From Betaproteobacteria bacterium (lineage in GTDB: Bacteria; Pseudomonadota; Gammaproteobacteria; Burkholderiales; SG8-41), in the NCBI GenBank assembly GCA_016192825.1, contig JACPTK010000096.1, positions 49,711 to 113,710 on the forward strand: 64,000 nucleotides of DNA, written 5' to 3'. Position 1 is the stretch's first letter; each line of letters starts with the position of its first letter. The position numbers were made by a program, and so were the translations under genes. The notes beneath the pieces were generated by a model. That model did no database searches. It saw only the letters and a program-made list of their open reading frames with translations, and was not told the origin of the DNA. Below, piece after piece: positions 1 to 8,523 of the stretch.

Positions 1-224
1 GCGGCGCGCTGGATTGCCTCACGGGCTTTACCCGCAGCGACCAGCTGCTCGATTTCGGAGACAATGATGGCACGATTCTTTTCCAGCTCTGCTTTGCGTG
101 CGTCACGCTTTACGGCGACAGCCCTTGCGAGTTTTTCCTCTTCGCTTAAAAAGATGGCGTTGTCGCATGCGACGAGTATGGGCAATACCACGAAAATGGC
201 GAGCACTAATCGCAACTTAGTCAT
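1..224 (-). CDS. putative lipoprotein, N-terminal part (gene runs off the left edge)
   Basis: The reverse strand reads from an ATG at 224 through a hydrophobic signal segment ending in a lipobox (Leu-Val-Ala-Cys), so the mature protein should be a lipid-anchored envelope protein. The visible mature part is charged and probably helical (many Glu, Lys, Ala). A good ribosome site (GGGAG) lies upstream. The ATG overlaps the TGA of the upstream DUF4236 gene by four bases, which suggests translational coupling. The C-terminus is outside the window and no family can be named. The lipoprotein reading is solid; the function is unknown. Confidence 0.6.
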   Translation of the reverse strand, partial: MTKLRLVLAIFVVLPILVACDNAIFLSEEEKLARAVAVKRDARKAELEKNRAIIVSEIEQLVAAGKAREAIQRA

Positions 225-1432
225 TTGTGATCTCCCATAAGTGGTTCGATGGGTCGGAACACACCGGTCTTTGTCATATCCCGGCGTAGTTCGAAGCGCT
301 CCAGCGCAGTGATTACATCCACCCCTTCCAGCTTATCGAAACTGATTTCGGACCACTGTTCGCGTTTCACGCGAACGGAATAAAGGTATTCATCTCCCAC
401 CACCCCAGTTGCCTTGTTGGATCGCTGGCTGAATGCAGACAGAACAACCTCCTCGGCCTTCGGCAGAACGGCGTAGGCTTCTCCGATGATGCGGAATCCA
501 ATGCCATGGACGTGCTGCATATACAGCTTCTGCAACTTTCCTGATGCCAATTCCTTCACAGTCATCTTGTAGCCACGAGCAGGAACACTCGCAGTCGTCT
601 TCGGCAAGTCTTCAATTTCTGGCAGGTCTACATCCAGCAGCACCAAGCGCCCCCCGTTGTCCACTTCCGCAGAAACGGCTGTTTCTCGCGGCCACTCGAT
701 GATCTGCAGCGCCCCTTCAAGCACCTCTTCCATGGCTTCCACTTCGGAGAAGACGCGCTCCTCAAGGAGCGCCTTTCTAGCTCGTTCGCTCTTATCGAAT
801 GCCGCCTTGGCTGATTGCCATTCCCCCGTGGCGATTTGATAGGTCGCCTCCCGCTTGGCGTTCTCTGCATCGATGCGCTCCCGCACGGACTTCAGGAGCC
901 ACCCCAAGAACCCGGGAGGTTTTATTACGGGTTTTCCCGGTCGTGGCGTGTCGAACTCTCGTGACTCGTACCGTAGTCGTTCATGTGGCCCGGGGGTTTG
1001 GACGTGGATGGTGCCGAGGGCATCGACCTTCGCGTTCATCTCGTCGCAAACCTTCACCAACAGCTCTCGAATTTGGTCGCCCTTCTGACGCTTCGCTTTG
1101 GCAATCCATTCAGGTCGAAGTGGCTTTCCCTCCGCATCCAAGAACTTTACGGTTCCGTCGTCTTCTACGCTTATGGCTGCAGAGATGATCGACTTTTCCG
1201 GACTCGCTAGGCTCCTCATCGGGGCAGAGGGAGTTCCCCGAGAAGGTTGCCCGTCAAGGCGGCTACGTGTATATATGCCGGTCCCCGGTACGCCCGCGTT
1301 TAGATAGGTACCACGACTGCCGAAGGTGGTCGATAGACCACGCGGGCCAGCAGATAGGCTCGCCCCGCTTTTGCTGAAATTGAGCCGAAGCCCCGGCGCG
1401 AGCCTAAAACTACGACGAAAACGAAACCCCAT
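221..1432 (-). CDS. DUF4236 domain-containing protein
   Basis: The 403-residue product starts at the ATG at 1432 (MGFRFRRSF), which has an AGGGGGTG ribosome site; an upstream in-frame start adds 25 unlikely residues. Residues 1-60 have the DUF4236 look: basic MGFRFRRSF, then LRLNFSKSG and a Gly/Ser/Thr-rich stretch. The rest is mixed, with a charged, probably helical segment around residues 180-240, and matches nothing I recognise. DUF4236 has no established biochemical role that I can state. The gene overlaps the following lipoprotein gene by four bases, so the two probably form a unit. Base composition is less GC-rich than the metabolic genes further on. Confidence 0.7.
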   Translation of the reverse strand: MGFRFRRSFRLAPGLRLNFSKSGASLSAGPRGLSTTFGSRGTYLNAGVPGTGIYTRSRLDGQPSRGTPSAPMRSLASPEKSIISAAISVEDDGTVKFLDAEGKPLRPEWIAKAKRQKGDQIRELLVKVCDEMNAKVDALGTIHVQTPGPHERLRYESREFDTPRPGKPVIKPPGFLGWLLKSVRERIDAENAKREATYQIATGEWQSAKAAFDKSERARKALLEERVFSEVEAMEEVLEGALQIIEWPRETAVSAEVDNGGRLVLLDVDLPEIEDLPKTTASVPARGYKMTVKELASGKLQKLYMQHVHGIGFRIIGEAYAVLPKAEEVVLSAFSQRSNKATGVVGDEYLYSVRVKREQWSEISFDKLEGVDVITALERFELRRDMTKTGVFRPIEPLMGDHK

Positions 1433-2039
1433 TGTTGTCACCCCCTGCGGGAAATGATGCGTCAGTGGCTTCCGCGCCGAGCGTAGCGAGGGAACGCCGC
1501 TAAGCATCGGAGCACGTGTTAGTTCTTCTTAAGGCAGCATTGTGCGCCGCGGGTTGTACACCTTCAACCCGTTAGAATGAACGCCTGCTTTAGGGATAAT
1601 TCAAAATCCGCTATTGGCCGATAGCCGACCGCTCTGTCTGGTGGAGCGTGATGTGTTACGGGTGATGGGTGCTGAGTCTCCCGCGCAGCGGATCGAACAG
1701 GGCGGGTGGCGGGGGCGGTCCAGTGGGCCCATTCCAAACTCTTTGGGGGGCGCACGCCCCAGCCGCGGCCGGGTGGCGGAATGGCCGGTGACTGATCCGG
1801 TTCTCCCGGTACAGGTACTGACTCAAGACAACGCGATGGCCAAGTCAATTGCCAGATTGCGCCTGGGAGAACGGAGCAGGCGCCGGCCATTCTGACAGGA
1901 CCCGGCCAGCGGCGAAGCGCCTGCCAAAGGCACAAGGCACAAGGCACAAGGCAAAACGACAGCAGCCGGCTAGCCAGCGGCTGCGCGGCCCACATTTGCC
2001 TATAATGCCGTCAGTTCCGTCCAGAAACGATGATTTCCG
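1433..2039. other. intergenic region with short AAGGCAC array and possible promoter
   Basis: No convincing gene is seen. Positions 1927-1954 carry four consecutive 7-nt units of AAGGCAC type (the last is AAGGCAA). A TATAAT at 2001-2006, 33 nt before the UbiD start, is a plausible -10 box, but I see no good -35. Short ORFs here are shadows without family resemblance. Confidence 0.5.
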
Positions 2040-3494
2040 ATGAGACGCTTAGAGAAAGGCAACCCGCTCGACCTCCGCGCCTGGCTCGACGAGGCGCGCA
2101 AGCTCGGCGAGGTAAAGGACGTGCGCGGCGCCGACTGGAACCTGGAGCTCGGCGCGATCAGCGAGCTGAACGTCAAGAAGGAATCGCCGCCGGCGCTGCT
2201 GTTCGACGAGATTGCCGGCTACCCGAAGGGGTTCCGCGTCCTCACCTGCAGCACCAGCAGCGCCGCCAAGCTCTCGTCGATCCTGCGTCTCGGAATCGAG
2301 AAGTCGCACGGCGGCCTGGTGCAGAAGCTGCGCGGCCTGCCGAAGCAGTGGCAGGGCGAAGCGGTCAATTACGATCCTGTTTTCGTCGAGAACAGCCCTG
2401 CTTTTGAAAATATTCAGGGAGAAGGGAAGGTGGATCTTTTCACCTTTCCTTCTCCCTTTTGGCACGAGAAGGACGGCGGACGCTACATCGGCACCGGCTG
2501 CTGCGTCGTCACGAAGGACTTCGATTCCGACTGGGTGAACGTCGGCACCTACCGCGTCCAGGTCCACGACCGGAACCACGTCGGGCTCGACATGGTGCCG
2601 GGCAAGCACGGAGCGATCCAGTACGACAAGTACATGAAAGCGGGCAAGCCGTTCCCGGTCGCAATCGTGTGCGGGGCCGACCCGCTCGGCTACCTGATTT
2701 CGGGCATCGAAGTGCCGTTCGGGATGTGCGAGTACAACTACATCGGCGCGATCCTGGGAGAGCCGGTGGCGGTCGTGAAAGGCCAGGTGACGGGACTGCC
2801 GTTTCCCGCAGCTTCTGAGATCGTGCTCGAAGGCTGGGCGCACCCCGGCGACGTGCGCACCGAAGGGCCGTTCGGAGAATTTCACGGCTACTATCCGGGC
2901 AAGGCCTCGACCGCGCCCGCGGTCACGATCGAGCGCATCTACTACCGCAATAGCCCGATCGTGGTGGGGAGCCCGCCCGCGAAACCGCCCAACGATTATT
3001 CGTACTCGAAGGCGGTGATGCGCTCTGCCATGCTGTTCGACGCACTGGAGGCGGCCGGCGTGCCGGACGTTGCGGCGGTGTGGGCGCACGAGATCGGGGG
3101 CGCGCGCATGTTCAACGTAGTGGCGATCAAGCAGCGCTACGCCGGGCATGCGAAGCAGGCGGGGCACATCCTCAACCAGTGCGGGGTCGCGGCTTACATG
3201 TCGCGCTACTCGGTGGTGGTGGACGAGGACATCGACCCGTCCAACCTGCAGGAAGTCATGTGGGCGGTCGCCACGCGCACCGATCCGGTGGTGGACATCG
3301 ACATCATCCAGCGCGGCATGGGCTCGAAGAACGACCCGATGTACGTCGCCTATCCCTACCAGGCGCCGTTCAGCTCGAAGGCGATCATCGACGCCTGCCG
3401 GCCGTTCGACCACCTGCACGAGTTTCCCGAGGTGGCGGAGGCGAGCAAGGAACTGCAGGAAAAGGTCCGGAAGAAGTGGAAGGACCTTTTCTGA
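2040..3494 (+). CDS. UbiD family (prenylated-FMN) decarboxylase
   Basis: The 484-residue protein is full length for the UbiD family, enzymes that (de)carboxylate aromatic or alpha,beta-unsaturated acids with prenylated FMN made by a UbiX partner. The family core is present: NVGTYRVQVHDRNH (about 167-180), then GLPFPAASEIVLEG and EGPFGEFHGYY (275-285). Arg172, Glu275 and Glu280 have the spacing of the catalytic Arg/Glu/Glu triad known from Fdc1. No ubiX or ubiquinone gene is next to it, and the sequence resembles the broad group of catabolic UbiD-like decarboxylases more than UbiD itself, so the substrate is open. The gene is monocistronic and converges on the next minus-strand gene. Confidence 0.85.
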   Translation: MRRLEKGNPLDLRAWLDEARKLGEVKDVRGADWNLELGAISELNVKKESPPALLFDEIAGYPKGFRVLTCSTSSAAKLSSILRLGIEKSHGGLVQKLRGLPKQWQGEAVNYDPVFVENSPAFENIQGEGKVDLFTFPSPFWHEKDGGRYIGTGCCVVTKDFDSDWVNVGTYRVQVHDRNHVGLDMVPGKHGAIQYDKYMKAGKPFPVAIVCGADPLGYLISGIEVPFGMCEYNYIGAILGEPVAVVKGQVTGLPFPAASEIVLEGWAHPGDVRTEGPFGEFHGYYPGKASTAPAVTIERIYYRNSPIVVGSPPAKPPNDYSYSKAVMRSAMLFDALEAAGVPDVAAVWAHEIGGARMFNVVAIKQRYAGHAKQAGHILNQCGVAAYMSRYSVVVDEDIDPSNLQEVMWAVATRTDPVVDIDIIQRGMGSKNDPMYVAYPYQAPFSSKAIIDACRPFDHLHEFPEVAEASKELQEKVRKKWKDLF

Positions 3495-3504
3495 GTGACG
3501 CTGT

Positions 3505-3536
3505 AAAAAAAGACGAGGGGTTGCCCCCCCCCGTCT
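3505..3536 (-). terminator. rho-independent terminator for the proline-rich gene
   Basis: On the minus strand AGACG plus a G-run pairs with a C-run plus CGTCT and is followed by seven T. It lies between the convergent UbiD and proline-rich genes and has the U-tract on the minus-strand side. Confidence 0.7.
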
Positions 3537-3562
3537 CTTGCCGCCCGTTGCGGGGCGTTCGG

Positions 3563-4123
3563 CTATTTCAGAATAAAGCCGAGCGACTTCGCGATCGCGC
3601 CCCAGCCCATGCCTTTCGCGCGCTGCTGCAGTATGCCGGGATCCCCCATCAGCACGGCATAAATCTGCTTGGGCTCGGCCTTGGAAATGTTGCTATGCGT
3701 CAGCACCGCTTCCATCAGCGCGAGCGCGATGTCCACGTTCCCCAGGCTCATGTTCCCGGTTGGCGGCGTGAACGTGACCCTCGGCGGGGCCGGGGGCGGG
3801 GGCGGCGGCGGCGGCGGGGGTGCGCCGGGTTTGAGCAATGCCGGGGGCGGCGGAGGCGGCGGTAGCGCCGTCCCGACCAGCGTAACCTCATCCCCGGTGT
3901 CCAACCCGTTGACGAGCGACTTGGCGTTTTCGGCCGACCCGACGAGCGTGGTGTAGCGCTGAATCAGCGCTTCAGCGGTCAGCTTGCCTTTGCCCGCCAA
4001 AGTTGGTACGAGCGAGGTGCCGCCCTTGCTGGCTCCCTTGCCGCTACCTTGTGCGTTCGCCGCGACGGATACCGCGAGCAATACACTCCCCAGTATCAGT
4101 ACTGGCGCTGTTTTCTTGAACAT
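3563..4123 (-). CDS. exported proline-rich protein of unknown function
   Basis: The ATG at 4123 has a strong AAGGAG ribosome site; an earlier in-frame start adds only 14 residues. The 186-residue product opens with a Sec signal peptide (FKKTAPVLILGSVLLAVSVAANAQ, cleavage after ANA), then a Gly/Ser/Lys-rich stretch, a region around residues 45-85, two polyproline runs (7 and 10 Pro), and a C-terminal segment of about 65 residues. The polyproline runs suggest an extended spacer between two small domains, in the periplasm or outside. No family is recognised. A terminator follows on the same strand. Confidence 0.65.
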   Translation of the reverse strand: MFKKTAPVLILGSVLLAVSVAANAQGSGKGASKGGTSLVPTLAGKGKLTAEALIQRYTTLVGSAENAKSLVNGLDTGDEVTLVGTALPPPPPPPALLKPGAPPPPPPPPPPAPPRVTFTPPTGNMSLGNVDIALALMEAVLTHSNISKAEPKQIYAVLMGDPGILQQRAKGMGWGAIAKSLGFILK

Positions 4124-4371
4124 TTGCGCTCCTTGTCTATAGAGTGAGCCGTTCTGGCCCTGCACGAATGATAGGTTGACGGAATCAGGCTGCGGAAGGC
4201 TATTTCGTCACGAATCCCAAAAATCTGGGGCGCCGCCAAGTCGCCCACCCGTGCTCAAAATGACGAGGGCCGTCAGAAACTGCCGCTGGTGGGTACGGCA
4301 TGATGGTGGACCGATTCTACAACATTTTGATTATACAAGGCTCTTTTAAATTTCCGGCACCTGCTCTCGCT

Positions 4372-4755
4372 TCACCCTTCGTCGTCGGGCGCTCCGCCCG
4401 CGACCGCGAGGTCTTCCTGGCGGATCTTGTCCGCGTTGAAGCGCGCCGCGCGCTCGCGCATCGTCTTCAGCACGTCCTCCAGCGGCGGCGAGTCGCCCTG
4501 AATCCAGCGCAGCGGATTGATGCGCGCCACCACGAACGCGCGCAGGTAGGGGCTCATGAGCCCACGCGCTTTGAGCTTTGCGACCGCGGCGGCGACCAGC
4601 CCGTCGAGCTCGAACACCTTTTCGGCATGCTTCTCGTGCGCCTGTAGCGCCTTGCGCAGCGATTCGCCCGAAAAGGTCTCGATGCGGCGCAGGATCGGTG
4701 CGTAGGCGCCGCCGGCGAAGTTGCCTTTATTCTCGTTGCACAGGCTGAGCATCAC
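4372..4755 (-). pseudogene. fragment resembling the C-terminus of a plasmid-type ParB protein
   Basis: About 127 residues are open. The reading stays open upstream of 4755 without a sensible start, so this looks like a 5'-truncated gene. The stretch with PYLRAFVVARINPLRW and a following helical tail reminds me of the C-terminal region of PRTRC/plasmid-type ParB proteins; this is recall rather than a search. A decayed plasmid-partition gene fits the neighbouring retron island. Upstream, the sequence switches abruptly into an unrelated signal-peptide ORF in another frame, which marks a recombination joint near 4775. Confidence 0.4.
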
Positions 4756-4850
4756 CAGCGCCGCTTCTGCGCCTGCTGCGCAAACACAGGGCCGGTGATC
4801 AACGAAAGTGCAATCGCAATCACCACTATCGAAAGTGATCCGCTACTCAT
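4752..4850 (-). other. 32-codon signal-peptide ORF cut off by rearrangement
   Basis: ATG at 4850 opens a clear Sec signal peptide (hydrophobic core SIVVIAIALSLITG, cleavage-like PVFA-QQ) that stops six residues later, just where the ParB-like fragment takes over in another frame. This is best read as the 5' end of an exported-protein gene whose body was lost; a genuine micropeptide is less likely. Confidence 0.4.
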
Positions 4851-4961
4851 CACCGCTTTACCATAGGCGGAAGTACGTTAACGGTCGCTAGACTTTCGTG
4901 CTTCAATTTCTCGGTGTTGAAATCACTGTGAACTATACAAGGGTTTCAATATGTGCCCTAC

Positions 4962-5927
4962 TTACTTAAATCCTTCCGCCGATCGCGACTTGGGCTTAAG
5001 GTTGATAAGTGGTTGCTTGTGCAAACGATCCAAGACACGCTTCCCAAACTTTTTTTCTAGCGACCCAATAAAGGTCGGCTCGATGGATGCGACATAAGCT
5101 AGATTCCCTCGAAGGTATGCGGTCTTCTTTTCGTCGAGTCTGTCGGTGCTAAATAGATACACAAGTGTTCTAAGCATTCTCTTCTTTGCGCGCCCGACCG
5201 ACAACCGCTTGTCCGAGGTCAGCACGACTCCAGTAACTAACCGGAGCCTTTTTCTTGACGTGAAGACAGTCTTTTCTGGATTAATCTTAAGTCTTGGATA
5301 CGGAAGCGCACTCAGACAGCGCCGCACCTCCTTATTAATCTCTGTTAGGAGATTGGGAGTATTTGTTGAGAAAAACAGATCGTCTGCATATCGGGTATAG
5401 GTCACGCCACGTTGTCTGCAGAACGTGGCAATGGCTAAATCAAATCGGTATAGGATGGAGTTCGAAATCGCGGGGGAGCTTGGGGCCCCAATAGTCAGGC
5501 GCCCGCGACGACAAACTATCGCTGCAATAAGTCGACAGTCGGTCGGCGTCAATGGGCTGGATAGATCGTTCTGACGATCCTTGAGAAACTTGTATACATC
5601 CTCACTCGTAATAGAAGGGAAGAAGTCTTTTAGGTCTATCTTTAGGAGGAAACTATTCCTGCGATGATTGTTCGCGTGGCCTCGGATGCTTTTTCCAATC
5701 CGATAGGAGTACACAGAGTCGCTCGCTCGGAAGTGAGAGAATAACTTGTCCAAAAGCCACGTCTGGAGGAGCTTCAACTCACGCGCAGGGTGTTCGATTA
5801 CCCGTCGCCCCCCGGTTCTCTTGCGAACTGAGTAGACTTTGTACCTGTGCGAGGCTGATACGGCTATCTTGTGAATGTAGGCGGAAGAGAGGCCCATGTC
5901 CGCTGCCATTCTGCTCAGAAGTGTCAC
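4962..5927 (-). CDS. retron reverse transcriptase
   Basis: A 321-residue reverse transcriptase of retron type; it copies the msd part of the neighbouring RNA into msDNA. Visible motifs: KIDLKDFFPSI (96-106, catalytic Asp), GAPSSP (148-152), TRYADD (178-183, catalytic YADD), and the retron-specific LVTG (230-233). The retron NAxxH motif before the palm appears as HANNH (84-88), a variant of the usual Asn. There is no maturase or endonuclease domain, so it is not a group II intron protein. The GTG start at 5927 overlaps the effector stop (GTGA); an internal ATG at 5909 is an alternative. It is the last gene of the retron operon and is clearly AT-richer than the surroundings. Confidence 0.9.
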   Translation of the reverse strand: MTLLSRMAADMGLSSAYIHKIAVSASHRYKVYSVRKRTGGRRVIEHPARELKLLQTWLLDKLFSHFRASDSVYSYRIGKSIRGHANNHRRNSFLLKIDLKDFFPSITSEDVYKFLKDRQNDLSSPLTPTDCRLIAAIVCRRGRLTIGAPSSPAISNSILYRFDLAIATFCRQRGVTYTRYADDLFFSTNTPNLLTEINKEVRRCLSALPYPRLKINPEKTVFTSRKRLRLVTGVVLTSDKRLSVGRAKKRMLRTLVYLFSTDRLDEKKTAYLRGNLAYVASIEPTFIGSLEKKFGKRVLDRLHKQPLINLKPKSRSAEGFK

Positions 5928-6829
5928 TGAATCCTCCCGAGAATGGAAAAGCGGTCTGGATCGTATTTCTTGTAGTGCTGGGCGATTTTTGCCTGAAGAG
6001 ATTCGATATCGAAGTGCTCATACTCCAAAAAGCGTTTAGATCTTTGCGTTGGCACGAAATAATCTGGATCATGGCGGTCTCTGGCAACCAGTTGAGCTGC
6101 ACAAAGAATTGAAACTAATTCTCTCAGTTCGGATCGATGCGCTGTCCCGAACGCAGTTTTTATGCAAATCTCTAAATCTAGTAGATCAATAGCACCGAAG
6201 ATATTCACGATCTCAGCTATGACCAAGAACCGGTCTTTGGGGGACATCGCCTTGTAGGGCTTATACCGGAATGGTTCCCTGTGCTGGCGTTTGGAAGTGA
6301 TCCGCATCAACCTGTTTATGACTAAATCGAAACGCGGTTTATTGCTATCTTTCCTGAGCAATATCGTAGATCGAAATATTGAGTCTTGGTCCACGGCTGC
6401 GATGGGGCCGAGTGTCAAGAACGAATCGCTTTGATACGTATCCGAGTTAACAATCAACGTCCGCTTACGGATTTGACGGTCGTGCGCAAAGTAACCCAAT
6501 TCCGCATAGGATCCGGGGCTCTCTGGAAAAATTACGATACTATCGAAAACGTTGGCAATTAATTTTTCGAGTTTTCCCAAGTTTATGAAATCTGGGTCGC
6601 GGTGAGAAAAGAGATCAACAAGAGCATCTTCTGCACGAAATATTGCGAGTTTCGATTTTGAATTACCTACGAACTGGATAAAGCGGGGCCGCAAATCCTT
6701 TTTCTTGTTGCCGCCACACACAAAAGCGATGTGTGTTCGCAAAGAAAAAAAGATTCTTCTCTTCTGAAAAAGGGAACGGACCTCCCCAAGCAGCGGTCGG
6801 CTGCTTGGGTGGTCCAAAGAGTGCGGCAT
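5924..6829 (-). CDS. retron effector, nucleoside deoxyribosyltransferase-like with C-terminal winged-helix-like region
   Basis: The 301-residue protein lies between the retron RNA and the reverse transcriptase, the order known for Ec86/St85-type (type II-A) retrons. Residues about 33-130 form a Rossmann-like deoxyribosyltransferase domain with FPESPGSYAELG (101-112); Glu110 corresponds to the catalytic Glu region of such hydrolases. Residues about 200-290 are helical and resemble a winged helix. In Ec86 the equivalent protein is an NAD-directed toxin held inactive by RT-msDNA and released on phage attack; transfer of that role is inference. The first codons contain an unusual 10-bp hairpin (6786-6811). 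Confidence 0.8.
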   Translation of the reverse strand: MPHSLDHPSSRPLLGEVRSLFQKRRIFFSLRTHIAFVCGGNKKKDLRPRFIQFVGNSKSKLAIFRAEDALVDLFSHRDPDFINLGKLEKLIANVFDSIVIFPESPGSYAELGYFAHDRQIRKRTLIVNSDTYQSDSFLTLGPIAAVDQDSIFRSTILLRKDSNKPRFDLVINRLMRITSKRQHREPFRYKPYKAMSPKDRFLVIAEIVNIFGAIDLLDLEICIKTAFGTAHRSELRELVSILCAAQLVARDRHDPDYFVPTQRSKRFLEYEHFDIESLQAKIAQHYKKYDPDRFSILGRIQ

Positions 6830-6841
6830 TAAAAGCCCTCT

Positions 6842-7048
6842 TACTTGAGGCGTGGCGATTTAGCAGAAAAAGCTGAATCGCCCTCAGGCGATTCCGCTTT
6901 TTCTGCTAAATCGCCAGAGAATCTAACGCAATTCAGTTCGGCCTGGCTATACACCCGGCCAAGAGCAACTGCTTATTCTTCGTCCTTCTACAGATGCTCA
7001 GCTAAGAGGCACCCCATCCTACTCAGCGGCACAATGCCTCGTCAAGTA
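6842..7048 (-). ncRNA. retron msr-msd RNA
   Basis: The minus-strand transcript upstream of the effector has the full retron layout. The 5' a1 segment (7036-7048, TACTTGACGAGGC in RNA sense) pairs with the 3' a2 segment (6842-6851, GCCTCAAGTA) with a small bulge. The priming context TTAGC lies at 7001-7005, with the likely branching G at 7002, as in the Ec86 msr. The msd is a near-perfect hairpin at 6853-6916: 29 base pairs with one T/C mismatch and a CTCA loop. The exact RNA and msDNA ends are not determined. Confidence 0.8.
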
Positions 7049-7226
7049 TTGCGAGGAGAAGGGTAAATCAAACCGTCAAATTCGGCCCTGTAGTTCACGG
7101 TAGGCATGGAATGCCACCTTTTTGCCTGATATCGCAAGACCCAGCTGTGACCCTCCAGGGCGTGCGTTTCGCGGCTTTCGGTTTGGCAGCTGCAGCCATG
7201 CTAGATCCTATTGATCGGACCGAGTT

Positions 7227-8114
7227 CTACAACGCGCCGATCGCCTGCAGCGCCCGGCGGACTTCCTCGACGCCTTCGGGCGAAAGCGGCGACTGCGGCG
7301 GGAGCGGCGCACCCACCGCGTAGCCCTGGAGTTCGAGCCCGCCCTTGATGCACGCCGCGAGATTGTGCCGGGCGAAAGCCTGGTTGAGATTCCACAGCGG
7401 GCGCTGGCGCTCCATGGCGGCACCCCAGTCCTTGCGGCGGCAGAGCTCGTAGAGCTCGACGCTCTGCCGCGGCGCGACGCAGGCCGGGCCGGCCATCCAG
7501 CCGACGCCGCCGATCAGCATCACGCAGGCCGGAATGTGCGCGGAGGCGGCGAAGACCTGCATCCGCCCCTCGACCCGGTTGATGATGGAGAGCAGGCGTC
7601 CGGTGTTGAAGGAGGCGTCCTTGATGTAGCGGATGTTCGGAACCCGGCTCAGCCGGTCGATGACGGGCAGGCCCAGGTCCGAGCGCTGGAAGTTGGGATT
7701 GGTGTAGAGCACGACCGGGATCGCCACCGCCTCGGCGATCGCCTTGAAGTACTCGAACACGCCGTCGTCGGACAGCGGGAAATAGGCTTCCAGGATGGCG
7801 AGGATGCCGCTGCAGCCCAGGCGCTCGAATTCGCGCGACTGCATCACTGCGTCGGCGATCGTCGTCGAGGCGACGCCCGCGACGACGGGAACCCGGCCCT
7901 TCGCCGCCGCGACCACGGTCTCGACGATGCGCCGCCGCTGCGGCCACGACAGGTAGGCGAATTCACCGGTGGAGCCGAGCGGAGTCAGCCCATGCACACC
8001 GGCCTTGACCAGGTGCTCGCAAAGCCGCGCCAGGACATCCGCCTTGACCTCGCCGGCGGCGTCGATCGGCGAAACGAGATAGGGGAAAACGCCGTGAAAC
8101 GCCGCATCAGCCAT
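7227..8114 (-). CDS. dihydrodipicolinate synthase family aldolase
   Basis: A 295-residue class I aldolase of the DapA/NanA superfamily, the usual length. Visible are the GSTGE phosphate/carboxylate-loop variant (47-51; DapA itself has GTTGE), Tyr137 in VLYTNP and the Schiff-base Lys165 in YIKDAS. The Ser in GSTGE and the lack of lysine-pathway neighbours suggest one of the DapA-like hydro-lyases or aldolases acting on 2-keto acids rather than lysine synthesis; the substrate cannot be told. It appears monocistronic. A 15-bp repeat array lies upstream. Confidence 0.8.
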   Translation of the reverse strand: MADAAFHGVFPYLVSPIDAAGEVKADVLARLCEHLVKAGVHGLTPLGSTGEFAYLSWPQRRRIVETVVAAAKGRVPVVAGVASTTIADAVMQSREFERLGCSGILAILEAYFPLSDDGVFEYFKAIAEAVAIPVVLYTNPNFQRSDLGLPVIDRLSRVPNIRYIKDASFNTGRLLSIINRVEGRMQVFAASAHIPACVMLIGGVGWMAGPACVAPRQSVELYELCRRKDWGAAMERQRPLWNLNQAFARHNLAACIKGGLELQGYAVGAPLPPQSPLSPEGVEEVRRALQAIGAL

Positions 8115-8175
8115 CTCGTGCCCTTGCCGAAATCATGACCAGGCCGCGCGGCGTTCCGGAACACGAATCGCCCGG

Positions 8176-8295
8176 TCACGCTTCACCGTGTCACGCTCCA
8201 CCATGTCACGCTCCACCATGTCACGCCTCACCATGTCACGCTTCATCATGTCACGCTCCACCATGTCACGCCTCACCATGTCACGCTTCATCAAG
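8176..8295. repeat. 15-bp tandem array (eight TCACG units)
   Basis: TCACG recurs at exactly 15-nt spacing at 8176, 8191, 8206, 8221, 8236, 8251, 8266 and 8281; the unit is about TCACGCTCCACCATG with variants. The last unit supplies the stop codon and final codons of the small minus-strand gene at 8281-8448. The same unit recurs near 17.5 and 19.2 kb. Confidence 0.9.
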
Positions 8296-8448
8296 CCAAT
8301 GATGCCGCTTGAAGAACTGCACCGCCCGCTCGTGCCGCTCGGCAGCCGCCCGGCTCCGGAACGTGCCGAGATTGCGCCGCTTCCCGGTCCGCGGATTCTT
8401 CTTGCGCGAATACAGGCGATATTTTCCTGATTTGAGCTTGCGGATCAT
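8281..8448 (-). CDS. small conserved basic protein
   Basis: A 55-residue, very basic protein beginning MIRKLKSGKYRLYSRKKN and continuing with GKRRNLGTF, a pattern I know from small uncharacterised proteobacterial proteins of about 50-55 residues. The final four residues and stop are provided by a 15-bp repeat unit, so the array appears to have grown from, or been inserted at, the end of this gene. The basic, probably helical make-up suggests nucleic-acid binding, but that is only inference. The gene is monocistronic as far as can be seen. Confidence 0.65.
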   Translation of the reverse strand: MIRKLKSGKYRLYSRKKNPRTGKRRNLGTFRSRAAAERHERAVQFFKRHHWLDEA

Positions 8449-8523
8449 CTCGTTTGTCCCGACGCAGACACGGGATATGGGCGCAAGGGAATCAGGACCA
8501 TTCGCCGCTCGTTCCGGGAGCGG

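Noticed and set aside
1770..1860. GCCGGGTGGCGGAAT resembling the start of tRNA-Leu
   Set aside because: The D-arm start is suggestive, but no anticodon arm, T-arm or CCA end follows.
8176..8295. The 15-bp array as a CRISPR
   Set aside because: Units follow one another without unique spacers and are too short; no cas genes are present.
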